Below, one piece after another: positions 35,922 through 45,287 of a stretch of DNA of 64,000 nt. This DNA is from HT1-32 sp040219025 (GTDB lineage Bacteria; Pseudomonadota; Alphaproteobacteria; Rhodospirillales; HT1-32). Where the stretch lies: contig JAVJTE010000027.1 in assembly GCA_040219025.1 (NCBI GenBank), forward strand, positions 62,001 to 126,000, written 5' to 3'. How positions within the stretch are numbered: position 1 is the first letter of the stretch; the number at the start of each line of letters is the position of its first letter. The notes below the pieces were generated by a model. It was not told the DNA's origin. It saw nothing but the letters and a program-made list of their open reading frames with translations, and ran no database searches. Both the position numbers and the translations under genes were made by a program.

Positions 35922-37085
35922 CTAGAGATGGCGGGTCAGGGACAGGGTGCGTAAGGGTTCCAGGCTTTCCGGCAGGGTGTCGATGCCGAGGCCGATGCCT
36001 TCATGGATATGGAATTCACCGTCGCGGATACGGGCCCCGGCGGCGGCGAAATCATCGCGCAGCGGGTTGATGTTGGCATCGACTTCCAGCAGGCCATCTC
36101 CGCCGACCGCTGCCAGCATATGGGCGGAGGCAACCAGCCCGATGCCGCCACCGAGGAAATGCGGGCAGAGCAAGCGGCCTGCCCGGATCGTCTGTTCCGA
36201 GACTTTGACGCAGCCGGTGAAGCCGCCCCATTTCATGATATCCGGCTGGATGACCGACAGCGAACCGGCGCTGATCGCCGCGTCAAAATCATCGAAACCG
36301 GCGATGTTCTCACCACCGGACAGCGGGATGCTGCTGACCTCTGCCAGTCGGCGCCAGTCTTCCGCCGGGGCGTCTGCGCCGATGGCCTCTTCCAGCCAGC
36401 CCAGACCGATATCGCCGGCGGCGCCGACAAAATCGATGGCTTCCGGCAGCGTCCATGCCTGATTGGCGTCGCACAGCAGCTTTTCGCCGGGTAACAGGGT
36501 GGCCGCAGAACTGCACAGCCCGTTCAGGTCTTCCGCCCTGTCGAAGCCGATCTTCACCTTGAAGTTCTGATGTCCGGCAGCGCGTTGTTCAGGGATGGTT
36601 GCGGCACCGTCACGGACATGAATGCCGCTGGCATAGGCGGGCACCGCGGTGCGGGCTTCCGGGTTGAGGAAACAGCGCATCGACTTGCCGGCCTGACGTG
36701 CAAACAGGTCATGCAGAGCAATATCCAGTCCGGCGATGACCTGCCGGAATGGCCCCCATTCGCCGCATTGCAGGGCCCGGGTATGGGTGGCCTTTTCCAG
36801 CCGGTAAAACAGGTCGGACGGTTGCTCTACGGCGGCGCCCAGCACCAGATCGGAGATATCCTCCATCAGCAGCCTTGCCCGGTGCTCTGCGCCGGCGGCC
36901 GGCCAGTTGGCAAAGATTTCACCCCAGCCGTAGGCACCGGATTTATCCGTGACGCGGACGAACACCGCCGGACGGTCGGTCATTACCCCGAAGGATGTCG
37001 ATACCGGCCGGGGGGTGGGCGCGCGGAAGACATGGGCATCCAGACGGTCGATGATGACGGGAACGGCAGCTGCAGGCTGGGGCAT
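35922..37085 (-). CDS. Enolase-superfamily dehydratase/racemase (mandelate racemase group)
   Basis: The 387-residue protein has the MR/MLE barrel signatures: KxK in NFKVKIGFD, metal Asp in LLCDANQAW, Glu in LEEAIGAD and GGENIAGF, then QPDIMKWGG, and the His of CPHFLGGGIG. The KxK plus late His pattern suits racemisation or dehydration of a hydroxy acid. Its neighbours (TauE-type exporter, LysR, tricarboxylate-type transporter) suggest breakdown of an imported organic or sugar acid. Confidence 0.88.
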   Translation of the reverse strand: MPQPAAAVPVIIDRLDAHVFRAPTPRPVSTSFGVMTDRPAVFVRVTDKSGAYGWGEIFANWPAAGAEHRARLLMEDISDLVLGAAVEQPSDLFYRLEKATHTRALQCGEWGPFRQVIAGLDIALHDLFARQAGKSMRCFLNPEARTAVPAYASGIHVRDGAATIPEQRAAGHQNFKVKIGFDRAEDLNGLCSSAATLLPGEKLLCDANQAWTLPEAIDFVGAAGDIGLGWLEEAIGADAPAEDWRRLAEVSSIPLSGGENIAGFDDFDAAISAGSLSVIQPDIMKWGGFTGCVKVSEQTIRAGRLLCPHFLGGGIGLVASAHMLAAVGGDGLLEVDANINPLRDDFAAAGARIRDGEFHIHEGIGLGIDTLPESLEPLRTLSLTRHL

Positions 37086-37108
37086 GTGGCGGGATCCTTC
37101 TTGGTTCG

Positions 37109-37846
37109 TCAGATCAGCTCGCGGGCCAGCAGGATCAGCCCGGAGAACAGCATCAGCAGAATAAGCAGTCGCCGGAAAGTGTCATCCGCCAATTTCCCGA
37201 ACAGCCAGATACCGGTCCTGGCGCTGATGGTGGTGACCGGAAAGGCGATGGCGATGCTGATCAGGGTCGCGGTGTCATAGGCACCCTTGACGGCAAACAG
37301 AATGATGGTGATGCCGAGGATGATCACATTGAACGGCTGCAGCAGCGCCCGCTGGTCGGCTTTCGGCCAGGGCCGCATGGCGCACCACATGGTCGGCAGG
37401 GCACCGCACAGACCGGCGGCACCGCCCAGAATGCCGCTGACAAAGCCGATCACTGAATCGATGACCCGGGTCTGGCGGTCAAAGGTCGGCAGCCCGCGAC
37501 GGAAGGCAAAGAACCCGCCATACAGAATCATGAAGCAGGCAATGACAATCTTGAGGATCGCCGGATCAAGCATCTTCAGCAGCTCGAAACCCAGCGGAAT
37601 ACCGACAATGGCGGGCAGCAGGAAACGCAACAGGCGCGGCCAGCTGATTGACTTGCGGACCAGAAAGACACCCTGCACACCACCCAGGACCGACATGGCC
37701 AGAACCACGGCGACGGCGTGGAGCGGCGACATGATCTGGAGCCAGAAACCGAGGGCGAACAGGCCGGTGCCAAATCCCACCAGGCCGTTGATGAACCCTC
37801 CGGCTGCTGCACCGGCAGCCAGCAGAAGGATATAGTCGAGAGTCAT
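37109..37846 (-). CDS. TauE/SafE-family membrane transporter
   Basis: The 245-residue protein has about eight hydrophobic segments and the two-fold repeat of the family (GFINGLVGFGTGLFALGFWL and ILGGAAGLCGALPTMWCAM). Such proteins move sulfite, sulfoacetate or other organic anions. It lies 23 bp after the enolase-superfamily gene and 1 nt from the LysR stop in the same direction, so LysR, transporter and enzyme form one operon. Confidence 0.9.
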   Translation of the reverse strand: MTLDYILLLAAGAAAGGFINGLVGFGTGLFALGFWLQIMSPLHAVAVVLAMSVLGGVQGVFLVRKSISWPRLLRFLLPAIVGIPLGFELLKMLDPAILKIVIACFMILYGGFFAFRRGLPTFDRQTRVIDSVIGFVSGILGGAAGLCGALPTMWCAMRPWPKADQRALLQPFNVIILGITIILFAVKGAYDTATLISIAIAFPVTTISARTGIWLFGKLADDTFRRLLILLMLFSGLILLARELI

Positions 37847-37847
37847 C

Positions 37848-38759
37848 TCAGCTCCGCTTCGTCTTCGTCACGCCGGTTTTGAACTCGCCCACTTCCACGG
37901 CGCGCAGAAGTTTCGCCTGCATGGCTTCCAGTACCCGGATGCGGACATTGTCGGGCCGCGAAATCAGTCCCAGTTCGCGATACCAGACCCCGGGATCAAG
38001 CGTGATTCGTTTCAGAGGCAGCGGATTGGCCGAGGCGACGCAGGTGCGGGGGGCGATGGAGACACCCAGATTCCCCAGGACCATGCTGGAGATGGCCTCC
38101 AGATTTTCAAGTTCCATGCTGTCCTGTACCGTGATGCCCTTGGCCCGCAGCCAGTTCTCGATCATGCCGCCGACGACGGCGCTGCGGGAAAACCGGATGA
38201 AGGGGTTGGTCGAGAGCAGCTCGAACGGATCATCGCTTTCGGTTTTCACCGAGGCCAGCAGTTCCATCGGCTCATGCGCAATCGGCGACCAGTAATGTTC
38301 CGTCTGCAGAATTGGCGGCCTGGTGACAATTGCCGCGTCGAGGGCGCCGCGGGCAACCTGTCGCGCCAGATCGGAGGTTTCGCCGGGAACCACATAGACA
38401 TGAATGTCCGGATAATCTTCACGCAGCATCGAGATGGCGAAAGGCACAAGGCCGGTCAGGGTGGTCGGGACCGCGCCGATGGTGAATTTTCCCCGCAGCC
38501 CCTCCTCACCGGCGATCGAGGGAACGATATTGTCGTAGGCGGCGACGATCTCGCGCGCCCGGGCGACGGCGGCCTGCCCGGTTGAGGTCAGCCTTGGTGT
38601 CCGGTGCGAACGGTCGAACAGCGCCAGCTGCCATTCCTCTTCCAGCGCCTTCATCTGCTGGCTGACAGCCGCATGGGTCAGATAGACGGAATCTGCTGCC
38701 GAACTGAAGGTGCCGTGATCGGCTACCGCCACCAGCGTTTTCAGCATTCGTATCGACAT
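37848..38759 (-). CDS. LysR-family regulator
   Basis: The 303-residue regulator has an N-terminal winged helix (LKTLVAVADHGTFSSAADSVYLTHAAVSQQMKALE) and a periplasmic-binding-protein-like effector domain. It is transcribed with the TauE-type and enolase-superfamily genes and lies divergent from the tctC-type gene across 171 bp, so it probably controls both units. It is similar in its N-terminus to the other LysR protein at 60135. Confidence 0.93.
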   Translation of the reverse strand: MSIRMLKTLVAVADHGTFSSAADSVYLTHAAVSQQMKALEEEWQLALFDRSHRTPRLTSTGQAAVARAREIVAAYDNIVPSIAGEEGLRGKFTIGAVPTTLTGLVPFAISMLREDYPDIHVYVVPGETSDLARQVARGALDAAIVTRPPILQTEHYWSPIAHEPMELLASVKTESDDPFELLSTNPFIRFSRSAVVGGMIENWLRAKGITVQDSMELENLEAISSMVLGNLGVSIAPRTCVASANPLPLKRITLDPGVWYRELGLISRPDNVRIRVLEAMQAKLLRAVEVGEFKTGVTKTKRS

Positions 38760-38930
38760 TCACGGGATCCCACAGTTTGTGTAAATTTTTCTTACCGTAA
38801 TTGTAATAGTTTGTGTCTGTCATGAAAGCGGACTTAAGATTAAGCTGCCTGCAGGATGGATTGGCAACAGGGGCTATTGCCTGTTTATAATCGGTCTTCA
38901 GGACAGACAGTTTTTTAAAGGGAGGATTAA

Positions 38931-39914
38931 ATGAAACGTTTTCTGACAGGCGCGGCAAGCGCTCTGGCGATGACACTGACGGCAGCAACGGCGCTGGCCG
39001 CCTATCCGGAACGTCCGATCACGATGGTGATCGCCTATGGTCCGGGCGGGGCCACGGATATTTCGGCCCGCACGATTGCCGAGCCACTGGGCAAGGCCGT
39101 GGGCAGCCCGCTGGTCATGGTCAACCGGACGGGTGCCGGTGGTGCCACCGGTACGGTTTCGGTCGCGAATGCACCGGGCGACGGCTACACGATGGTGTTC
39201 GCCCGTGTCGGTTCGCACACGGTGAACCCGGCCATGAAAGCCACCCTGCCGTACAAGCTTTCCGACTTCCGCTTTGTCGGTGTGTATGAAATCAACCCCG
39301 TCGCCTGCGCGGTGAAGATGGATTCACCGATCAAGTCGATGGACGATCTTGCCGCCCAGGTGAAAGCCAATCCGGGCAAGGTCAGCTACAGCTCCTCCGG
39401 TGTCGGCTCGCTGCTGCACATCGCCGGTGCCATGGCGCTGAACCAGTTCGGCATTGAAAACCCGGTCAAGGATGCCGTGCATATTCCGCTGAAGGGTGGC
39501 GGCGCGGCAGCAACGGCGGTTCTCGCCGGTACGGCGACCTTCATCTGCACCAACACCTCGGCACTGGCCAGCTTTGTTGCAAACAAGCAGCTTCGCCCGC
39601 TGATGGTCACAACGGCGGAACCGGTTGTCGGCTTCGATGCACCGACCTCGAAGGACCTGGGCAAGCCCGGCCTTGAGAAACTGGTTGGCTGGACCGGGAT
39701 TGCCGGCCCGGACGACATTTCCGACGATGTTGCGACGAAATGGCGTGCCTGGCTTGCCGAGACGGTGAAGGACAAGGATTTCGTCGAGAAGATGGAATCC
39801 CGCGGTTCGGTTATCCGTCTGATGGACCCGGCTGAATCGCAGACCTTCATCGAAGGACAGCTTGAAGTATTCAACAAGCTGGTCACCGATCTTGGTATGC
39901 GGATCGAAAACTAA
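38931..39914 (+). CDS. tctC: Tripartite tricarboxylate transporter substrate-binding protein (Bug/TctC family)
   Basis: The 327-residue periplasmic protein has a signal peptide (to about TALAAYP) and the family start YPERPITMVIAYGPGGATDISAR, followed by NRTGAGGATGTVSVANAPGDGYT. It delivers a carboxylate to the TctAB permease encoded downstream. A GGGAGG site precedes the ATG. A strong hairpin after the stop should raise its level over the membrane genes. The ligand is not predictable; Bug proteins bind many acids. Confidence 0.93.
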   Translation: MKRFLTGAASALAMTLTAATALAAYPERPITMVIAYGPGGATDISARTIAEPLGKAVGSPLVMVNRTGAGGATGTVSVANAPGDGYTMVFARVGSHTVNPAMKATLPYKLSDFRFVGVYEINPVACAVKMDSPIKSMDDLAAQVKANPGKVSYSSSGVGSLLHIAGAMALNQFGIENPVKDAVHIPLKGGGAAATAVLAGTATFICTNTSALASFVANKQLRPLMVTTAEPVVGFDAPTSKDLGKPGLEKLVGWTGIAGPDDISDDVATKWRAWLAETVKDKDFVEKMESRGSVIRLMDPAESQTFIEGQLEVFNKLVTDLGMRIEN

Positions 39915-39937
39915 AAAGACCAGACGACATTGTGTTG

Positions 39938-39971
39938 CGGGGCGTGCCGGCATCAAGACCGGCGCGCCCCG
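39938..39971 (+). terminator. GC-rich hairpin between tctC and tctB
   Basis: A 13-bp stem (39938-39950 with 39959-39971, one G-U type pair) closes an 8-nt loop. No T-tract follows, which fits attenuation or mRNA protection rather than full termination. Confidence 0.65.
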
Positions 39972-40010
39972 AGCATAAAGCATATCGGCTGATTCCCCGG
40001 GGGGAGTGAA

Positions 40011-40505
40011 TTGGAAACTCGTAAATCGCAGATGGGTATTGGCGGCGTTGCTATTGTCATCGCCGCTTTCCTGATTCTGTTCGGCATTCCGCAATGGGTG
40101 TCGACACCAAGTAATGTGCACAAACTCGTCCTGTCGCCCCTGTTCTGGCCCTACATTGTTGCGGTGCTGACGGGTGTGATTGGCCTTGGCCTTGTCGTTC
40201 GGTCACTGATGATGGCTCCTGCGCCTGCCGATCAGTCCGGCCCGAACTATGCGGAGGCACGTTCAGCCAGCCTGCGCCTTGTCATTCTGGCCGTGATGAT
40301 GGTGATTTACATGCTGGCGATGAACACGGTCGGTATGGTCTGGGCGTCAATGCTGGCGTTTGTCGGCGTTGCATTTCTGGTCAAGACGCATCATCCGAAG
40401 ACAGCGGTGATCGCCGCCATCGTCATTCCGCTGCTGCTCTATGCGTTCTTTGCGCATGTCGCCAGTGTTGCTATTCCACAGGGTATCTTTGTGAGGCTTC
40501 CGTGA
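40011..40505 (+). CDS. tctB: Tripartite tricarboxylate transporter small membrane subunit TctB
   Basis: The 164-residue protein has four hydrophobic segments and the size and position of TctB. The start is taken as TTG 40011 because GGGGAG lies 4 nt upstream; ATG 40032, right at the first membrane helix, is the alternative. Its stop overlaps the GTG start of tctA. Confidence 0.85.
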   Translation: METRKSQMGIGGVAIVIAAFLILFGIPQWVSTPSNVHKLVLSPLFWPYIVAVLTGVIGLGLVVRSLMMAPAPADQSGPNYAEARSASLRLVILAVMMVIYMLAMNTVGMVWASMLAFVGVAFLVKTHHPKTAVIAAIVIPLLLYAFFAHVASVAIPQGIFVRLP

Positions 40506-42010
40506 ATTTAACCGATAACCTGATCAACGGCCTGGCGCTGGTTGGAAATCTGGAAAGCCTTCTGGCGCTTGCTGCCGGTGTAACGGTTGGCGTTATCGCC
40601 GGGGCTATTCCCGGCCTGTCCGCCACCATGGCAGTGGCACTGACCCTGCCGTTCACCTTTGCGATGCAGCCGATCACCGGCATCCTGTTGCTGCTGGGTG
40701 TCTATAAAGGCGGCATTTTCGGCGGCAGCATCCCCGCCATCCTGATCAAGACGCCGGGAACACCGGCCTCCAGTGCGACCGTGCTCGACGGCCATCCGAT
40801 GGCCGAGAAAGGCCAGGCCGGCAAGGCACTCGGCATGGCGCTCTATGCCTCCTGCACGGCGGATGTGATCTCGAACCTGTCGCTGATCCTGTTTGCCGGC
40901 TGGCTGGCAGCCTTTGCGCTGAATTTCGGTCCGCCGGAATTCTTTACCCTGATGGTGTTTTCACTGACCATCATCGGCGGCGTCTCCGGTAACAGCCTGT
41001 TGCGCGGTACATTGTCGGCGCTGCTCGGTCTGCTGCTGGCGACCATCGGCCTTGATCTGGTCTATGGCACCAACCGGTTCAACTTCAATGACCCGAACCT
41101 GATGGGCGGTCTGAACTTCATCGCTGTGCTGATCGGGCTGTTTGCCATTCCGGAACTGATTACCAAGGTCTGGAACCCGAAGGAGGGCGAAGGCCAGACC
41201 CGCCAGCTTGGCGGCAACTGGGTGACCTTTGCCGAATACAGGAAATGCCTGAAAACGATTGTCCGGGGCAGCTTCATCGGCGTGTTCCTCGGTGCCATTC
41301 CCGGCATCGGTGCGGCACCGGCGGCATTCCTGTCCTACAGCGAGGCGCGCCGGAATTCGGATCACAAGGAGACCTTCGGCAAGGGCGAGATCGAGGGGGT
41401 CGCGGCCTCCGAGGCGGGGAATAACGGTGTTGCCGGGGCGACCCTGATCCCGCTGCTGGCGCTGGGTGTTCCGGGTGACGTTATCACCGCGATCATCATC
41501 GGCGCCTTCATGATCCATGGCCTGCAGCCCGGACCGATGATGTTCATCCAGAATTCGGATATCATCTATGGCCTGTTCATGGGCCTGATCATCAGTTCGG
41601 TGATCCTGTTCTTTGTCGGATCAATTGCCATTCGCGGCTTCCGCTATATTGCGGATATCCCCCGCGGTATCCTGTTTCCGGGCGTGCTGGTGCTCTGCGT
41701 CTACGGTGTTTATGCGGTGAACAACAATGTCTTCGATATCGGGGTCATGTTCATCATGGGCTGGGTCGGCTATGCCATGCTGCGTTTCGATATTCCACCC
41801 GCACCGTTCCTGATTGCCTTCATCCTCGGCCCGCTGCTGGAAGACAACTTCCGTCAGGCCATGCTGATGTCCGGCGGATCACCGGCGATCCTGTTCCGTG
41901 GCCCGATTACCTGGTTCTTCTGGGCTATGGCCGTCGTCACCGTGGTTGCCATTGTCCGTACCGGCATGCGCCGGGAGAAGGCCATCGTGGAAGGCGGATC
42001 ACAGGAATAA
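40502..42010 (+). CDS. tctA: Tripartite tricarboxylate transporter large permease TctA
   Basis: The 502-residue permease has about 11-12 membrane segments and the TctA signatures GAIPGLSATMAVALTLPFTF and KGGIFGGSIPAILIKTPGTPAS, and the second-half repeat GAIPGIGAAPAAFLSYSEARR. The GTG start overlaps the tctB stop (GTGA). Energy comes from an ion gradient in characterised members. Confidence 0.95.
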   Translation: MNLTDNLINGLALVGNLESLLALAAGVTVGVIAGAIPGLSATMAVALTLPFTFAMQPITGILLLLGVYKGGIFGGSIPAILIKTPGTPASSATVLDGHPMAEKGQAGKALGMALYASCTADVISNLSLILFAGWLAAFALNFGPPEFFTLMVFSLTIIGGVSGNSLLRGTLSALLGLLLATIGLDLVYGTNRFNFNDPNLMGGLNFIAVLIGLFAIPELITKVWNPKEGEGQTRQLGGNWVTFAEYRKCLKTIVRGSFIGVFLGAIPGIGAAPAAFLSYSEARRNSDHKETFGKGEIEGVAASEAGNNGVAGATLIPLLALGVPGDVITAIIIGAFMIHGLQPGPMMFIQNSDIIYGLFMGLIISSVILFFVGSIAIRGFRYIADIPRGILFPGVLVLCVYGVYAVNNNVFDIGVMFIMGWVGYAMLRFDIPPAPFLIAFILGPLLEDNFRQAMLMSGGSPAILFRGPITWFFWAMAVVTVVAIVRTGMRREKAIVEGGSQE

Positions 42011-42068
42011 GTGATCCACCGGTCGGTCATGAGCAACTGACCAGCCCGGTGGTCACGGTCTCTGTCGG

Positions 42069-42773
42069 TCAGACAGAACGGGTCAGACCGCCGTCGATGC
42101 GCAGGTTCTGGCCGGTCATGTAAGCGGCGCTGTCGGAGGCGAGGTAGGCGATGAGGGCGGATACCTCCTCCGCCTTGCCATAGCGCTCCATCGGAATGCG
42201 GGCGCGGCGGTCATCCTTTTCCGGCAGGCTGTCGATGAAACCCGGCAGCACATTGTTCATCCGCAGATTGTCTGCCGCATAGCGGTCTGCGAACAGTTTG
42301 GTGAAGCTGGCCAGCCCGGCACGGAAAACGCCGGATGTCGGGAACAGCGGGTCCGGCTCGAACACCGCGAAGGTCGAGATATTGATGATCGTGCCGCCGC
42401 CCTGGGCAACCATGACCGGGGTTACCAGCCGCGTCGGGCGGATCACGTTCAGCAGGTAAACCTCCATGCCGGTGTGCCAGTCCTCGTCCGTCAGGTCGAG
42501 CACCGGGCCTTTCGGTCCGTGTCCGGCGGAATTTACCAGCACATCAATACGCCCCCATTTCGCCATGGTGTCATCGACGAGACGCTTCAGGTCATCCGGG
42601 TTGCGGTTCGACCCGGTCACCCCGATGCCGCCGAGTTCCTTCGCCAGTGCCTCGCCTTTGCCGGAGGATGACAGGATGGCCGTATGAAACCCCTCGTCAG
42701 CCAGTTTCCGGGCCGCTTCTGCGCCCATGCCGCTGCCGCCGGCGGTGATGATGGCTACCTTTGATCTGCTCAT
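42069..42773 (-). CDS. SDR-fold oxidoreductase lacking the YxxxK catalytic pair
   Basis: The 234-residue protein has the Rossmann motif TAGGSGMGAEAARKL, VLVNSAGHGPKG, the catalytic-type Ser strand INISTF, and the C-terminal YMTGQNLRIDGGLT. The usual Tyr-x3-Lys is absent: the helix reads PTSGVFRAGLASFTK, putting Ser and Arg where Tyr and Lys should be. It may bind nucleotide without classical dehydrogenase chemistry, or use other residues. It is convergent with tctA and probably belongs to the same catabolic region. Confidence 0.88.
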   Translation of the reverse strand: MSRSKVAIITAGGSGMGAEAARKLADEGFHTAILSSSGKGEALAKELGGIGVTGSNRNPDDLKRLVDDTMAKWGRIDVLVNSAGHGPKGPVLDLTDEDWHTGMEVYLLNVIRPTRLVTPVMVAQGGGTIINISTFAVFEPDPLFPTSGVFRAGLASFTKLFADRYAADNLRMNNVLPGFIDSLPEKDDRRARIPMERYGKAEEVSALIAYLASDSAAYMTGQNLRIDGGLTRSV

Positions 42774-42880
42774 TGTCTGTCTCCGTTTATTTGATCTGTC
42801 CGGATATTAAGCCAACGGGGAGAGCCTGACTATTCATGATGCCGGCAAGCATTAATGGTCAGCCGCAAGGCGGGGTGCTG

Positions 42881-45091
42881 TCAGCGCGATGACTTGAGTT
42901 CCGTCAAGACCTTGTTCGACACGCGGATGCGTTTTGAGAGTTCGAGGCCGATGGCGGCCATCAGGGCATGGCTGGTTGCAGGTTCTGTCCGGACCAGATT
43001 GTCGAGATCCCTGAGGGTCAGTTTCAGGCAGACCAGATCGCCTGCCGCAATAATTCCGGCAGATCTGGGCAAACGGTCGAGCACGGCCATTTCACCGAAG
43101 ACGGCACCGGGACAGAGAACGCCGAATTTCCGGCGGTTGCCGTCACCAAACCGGACCTCAATGGTCACCTGACCCTTCAGAATGAAATAGATGGCATCGG
43201 CCGCGCTGCCCTGTCCGAAGACCGTTTCCTGATCCCGGAAGGTTTGCCGGGTCAGGGCGGGTGCGAGGATTTTGAGATGTGCTGCGCCGATCGCTTTGAG
43301 AACGCCGGCATCGTCTGATGCCAGCTCGTTCTCGTACCGCCCGATACCGGAATGCCCGTCGAGCAACTGGTCCTCGATATAGGCCAGACCGTCATCAGCG
43401 GTGTCATAGACACAGTCGGTGCCGAAAATCTCGAAGATCTGCGATGACCGGATGAACCGGGCAACCGCCCGTTTTGATTCCAGCGAGCAGAGCACCAGTG
43501 TCACGCCTTTCTTCAGGCAGGAACTGCGCGCCTGGCAGATCAGGGAAACAGCGGTGGTGTCGATTTCGCTGACCCGGGTGAAATCCAGCAGGATATATTT
43601 TAGGTCACTGGTGGCGCGGGCTTCAATGATGGAGGCAAGGCGGTCGCTGGTCCCAAAGAACAGGGGGCCCTCCAGTTCCATGATGTGAACCTGCTTCCCC
43701 AGTTCGTCGAGTGCCGCATATTCCACATCGTTGCGATGAATGAACGACCGGATGACCGCGCCGGATGATTCCCGGCGGACATTGTCACTGGTCATGCTGA
43801 GCAGGAACTGGCCAAGGGCCACCAGAATACCGGCCCCGACCGCCACCAGCGGGCCAAAGGCCAGCAGGATGACCATGACTGTGAAGATAACCGACAGATC
43901 CTTGGCGGCCTGGGTGCGGCTGACACGTCCCCGAATTGTATCGGCCAGAAGCTTGAGGCTGGGTCGGTCAAACATGAAGATCGCCAGCCCGACAAGACTG
44001 CCCGCCAGCACGATTTTCGGCAGGTAGCCGATCAGCGAACCGAACAGCAGCATCATGCTGAGGGCTACAATGGCAGCTGACAGCCGCGAGCCGATATCCT
44101 GGCCGCCGCTGTTGTGGTTCAGCAGCGTGCTGCTGACGGAGCCGCTGGCAGGTACGGCACCGAACATGCCGGCGACGAGGTTACCGAGGCCCAGCCCGAC
44201 AAGCTCCTGGTTTGACCGGCTGCGGGTCTCCATCAGGCTGTCTGCCGTAACAATGGCAACCAGCGTCTGCAGCGTGTTCAGGACAGCAATACCGACCGCT
44301 GTCGGCAGCAGCGGAATTAACAGATCCAACGTCTCTGCCGAGGTCAGGATGTGATAGAAATCATCCAGCAGGTGCGGGGTCGGCAGCGTGGTGGGAATAT
44401 CGCCGATCACTTCCGTCAGACCTTCCGGTCCGTTGAGGTTCGCGGTGATGTAATAGACAACCGTGCCGGCTATGATCGCCAGCAGCGCCCCCGGCAGGCG
44501 GGTTGTCAGCCGGGCACTGAAGGCGATCACCAGAACACAGAAAAGACCGATGATCAGGGTCGGCCAGAGCACGCTGTCGAATGTGATGGCTTCGGTTTGC
44601 GCCAGTCCGAGCAGCGGGTGTGCCTGTGCCACAACAATGGCAATGGCGGCCCCGTTGCGAAGCCCGGCGATCACCGGCATTGGCATGTATTTTGCCAGAT
44701 CACCAAGCCGGAACAGCCCGAGAAGTATCTGGATCAGGCCACTGATCGAGATCACGGCAAAGATCAGCACAAGCGCCAGGTCGATATCCGGTGCACCACC
44801 GCCCGCCGGTGTCACGGCAACAACAACCTGTGCGGCCAGTGCCCCGATCATCACGGCGGTCAGGGAAAACGGCGCACTGATCAGGATGCGCGGCCCGCCC
44901 ATGATGCAGGGAATCGCATTGGCGAGGACGATGGCAAGAATACAGCTGACGATACCGACAGGCAGGACTTCGGGACGGTGCAGCGCCAGCGGCGAAAACA
45001 TCACCACGGCATAGGCAGCAGCTTCCGGCACTGCAACCAGCCCCGCGACGCCACCGCCGATGGCATCGTTTACCCGCATAATTTTCATCAA
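42881..45091 (-). CDS. SulP-family anion transporter with STAS and cyclic-nucleotide-binding domains
   Basis: The 736-residue protein has a SulP/SLC26 transport domain (about 11-12 membrane segments, residues 1 to about 430; early motif AVPEAAAYAVVMFSP). A STAS domain follows at about 450-570 (YILLDFTRVSEIDTTAVSLI). A C-terminal cyclic-nucleotide-binding domain lies at about 600-725 (IYFILKGQVTIEVRFG, PGAVFGEMAVLDRLPRSA). Sulfate, bicarbonate or dicarboxylates are possible substrates. The appended cNMP domain suggests gating by a nucleotide or use as a scaffold. No carbonic anhydrase or sulfur gene is adjacent. Confidence 0.92.
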   Translation of the reverse strand: MMKIMRVNDAIGGGVAGLVAVPEAAAYAVVMFSPLALHRPEVLPVGIVSCILAIVLANAIPCIMGGPRILISAPFSLTAVMIGALAAQVVVAVTPAGGGAPDIDLALVLIFAVISISGLIQILLGLFRLGDLAKYMPMPVIAGLRNGAAIAIVVAQAHPLLGLAQTEAITFDSVLWPTLIIGLFCVLVIAFSARLTTRLPGALLAIIAGTVVYYITANLNGPEGLTEVIGDIPTTLPTPHLLDDFYHILTSAETLDLLIPLLPTAVGIAVLNTLQTLVAIVTADSLMETRSRSNQELVGLGLGNLVAGMFGAVPASGSVSSTLLNHNSGGQDIGSRLSAAIVALSMMLLFGSLIGYLPKIVLAGSLVGLAIFMFDRPSLKLLADTIRGRVSRTQAAKDLSVIFTVMVILLAFGPLVAVGAGILVALGQFLLSMTSDNVRRESSGAVIRSFIHRNDVEYAALDELGKQVHIMELEGPLFFGTSDRLASIIEARATSDLKYILLDFTRVSEIDTTAVSLICQARSSCLKKGVTLVLCSLESKRAVARFIRSSQIFEIFGTDCVYDTADDGLAYIEDQLLDGHSGIGRYENELASDDAGVLKAIGAAHLKILAPALTRQTFRDQETVFGQGSAADAIYFILKGQVTIEVRFGDGNRRKFGVLCPGAVFGEMAVLDRLPRSAGIIAAGDLVCLKLTLRDLDNLVRTEPATSHALMAAIGLELSKRIRVSNKVLTELKSSR

Positions 45092-45287
45092 GCCGCCTGT
45101 AGGACGTACAAGACCCCCCGTCCTGCCACCACAGACTGGTAAGAAATCAGCGAAATGGCCAGATGTATTAGGGGAATGGCGGAGGAAAGCCCGTTCTTTA
45201 CAACAAAACAGAAGGGCTGGTGGAAAAGCCGAACCTGATTAGCCGAAATTGACCTCTGACTGATCCGGTTGCCGATACGCTCGGCTC

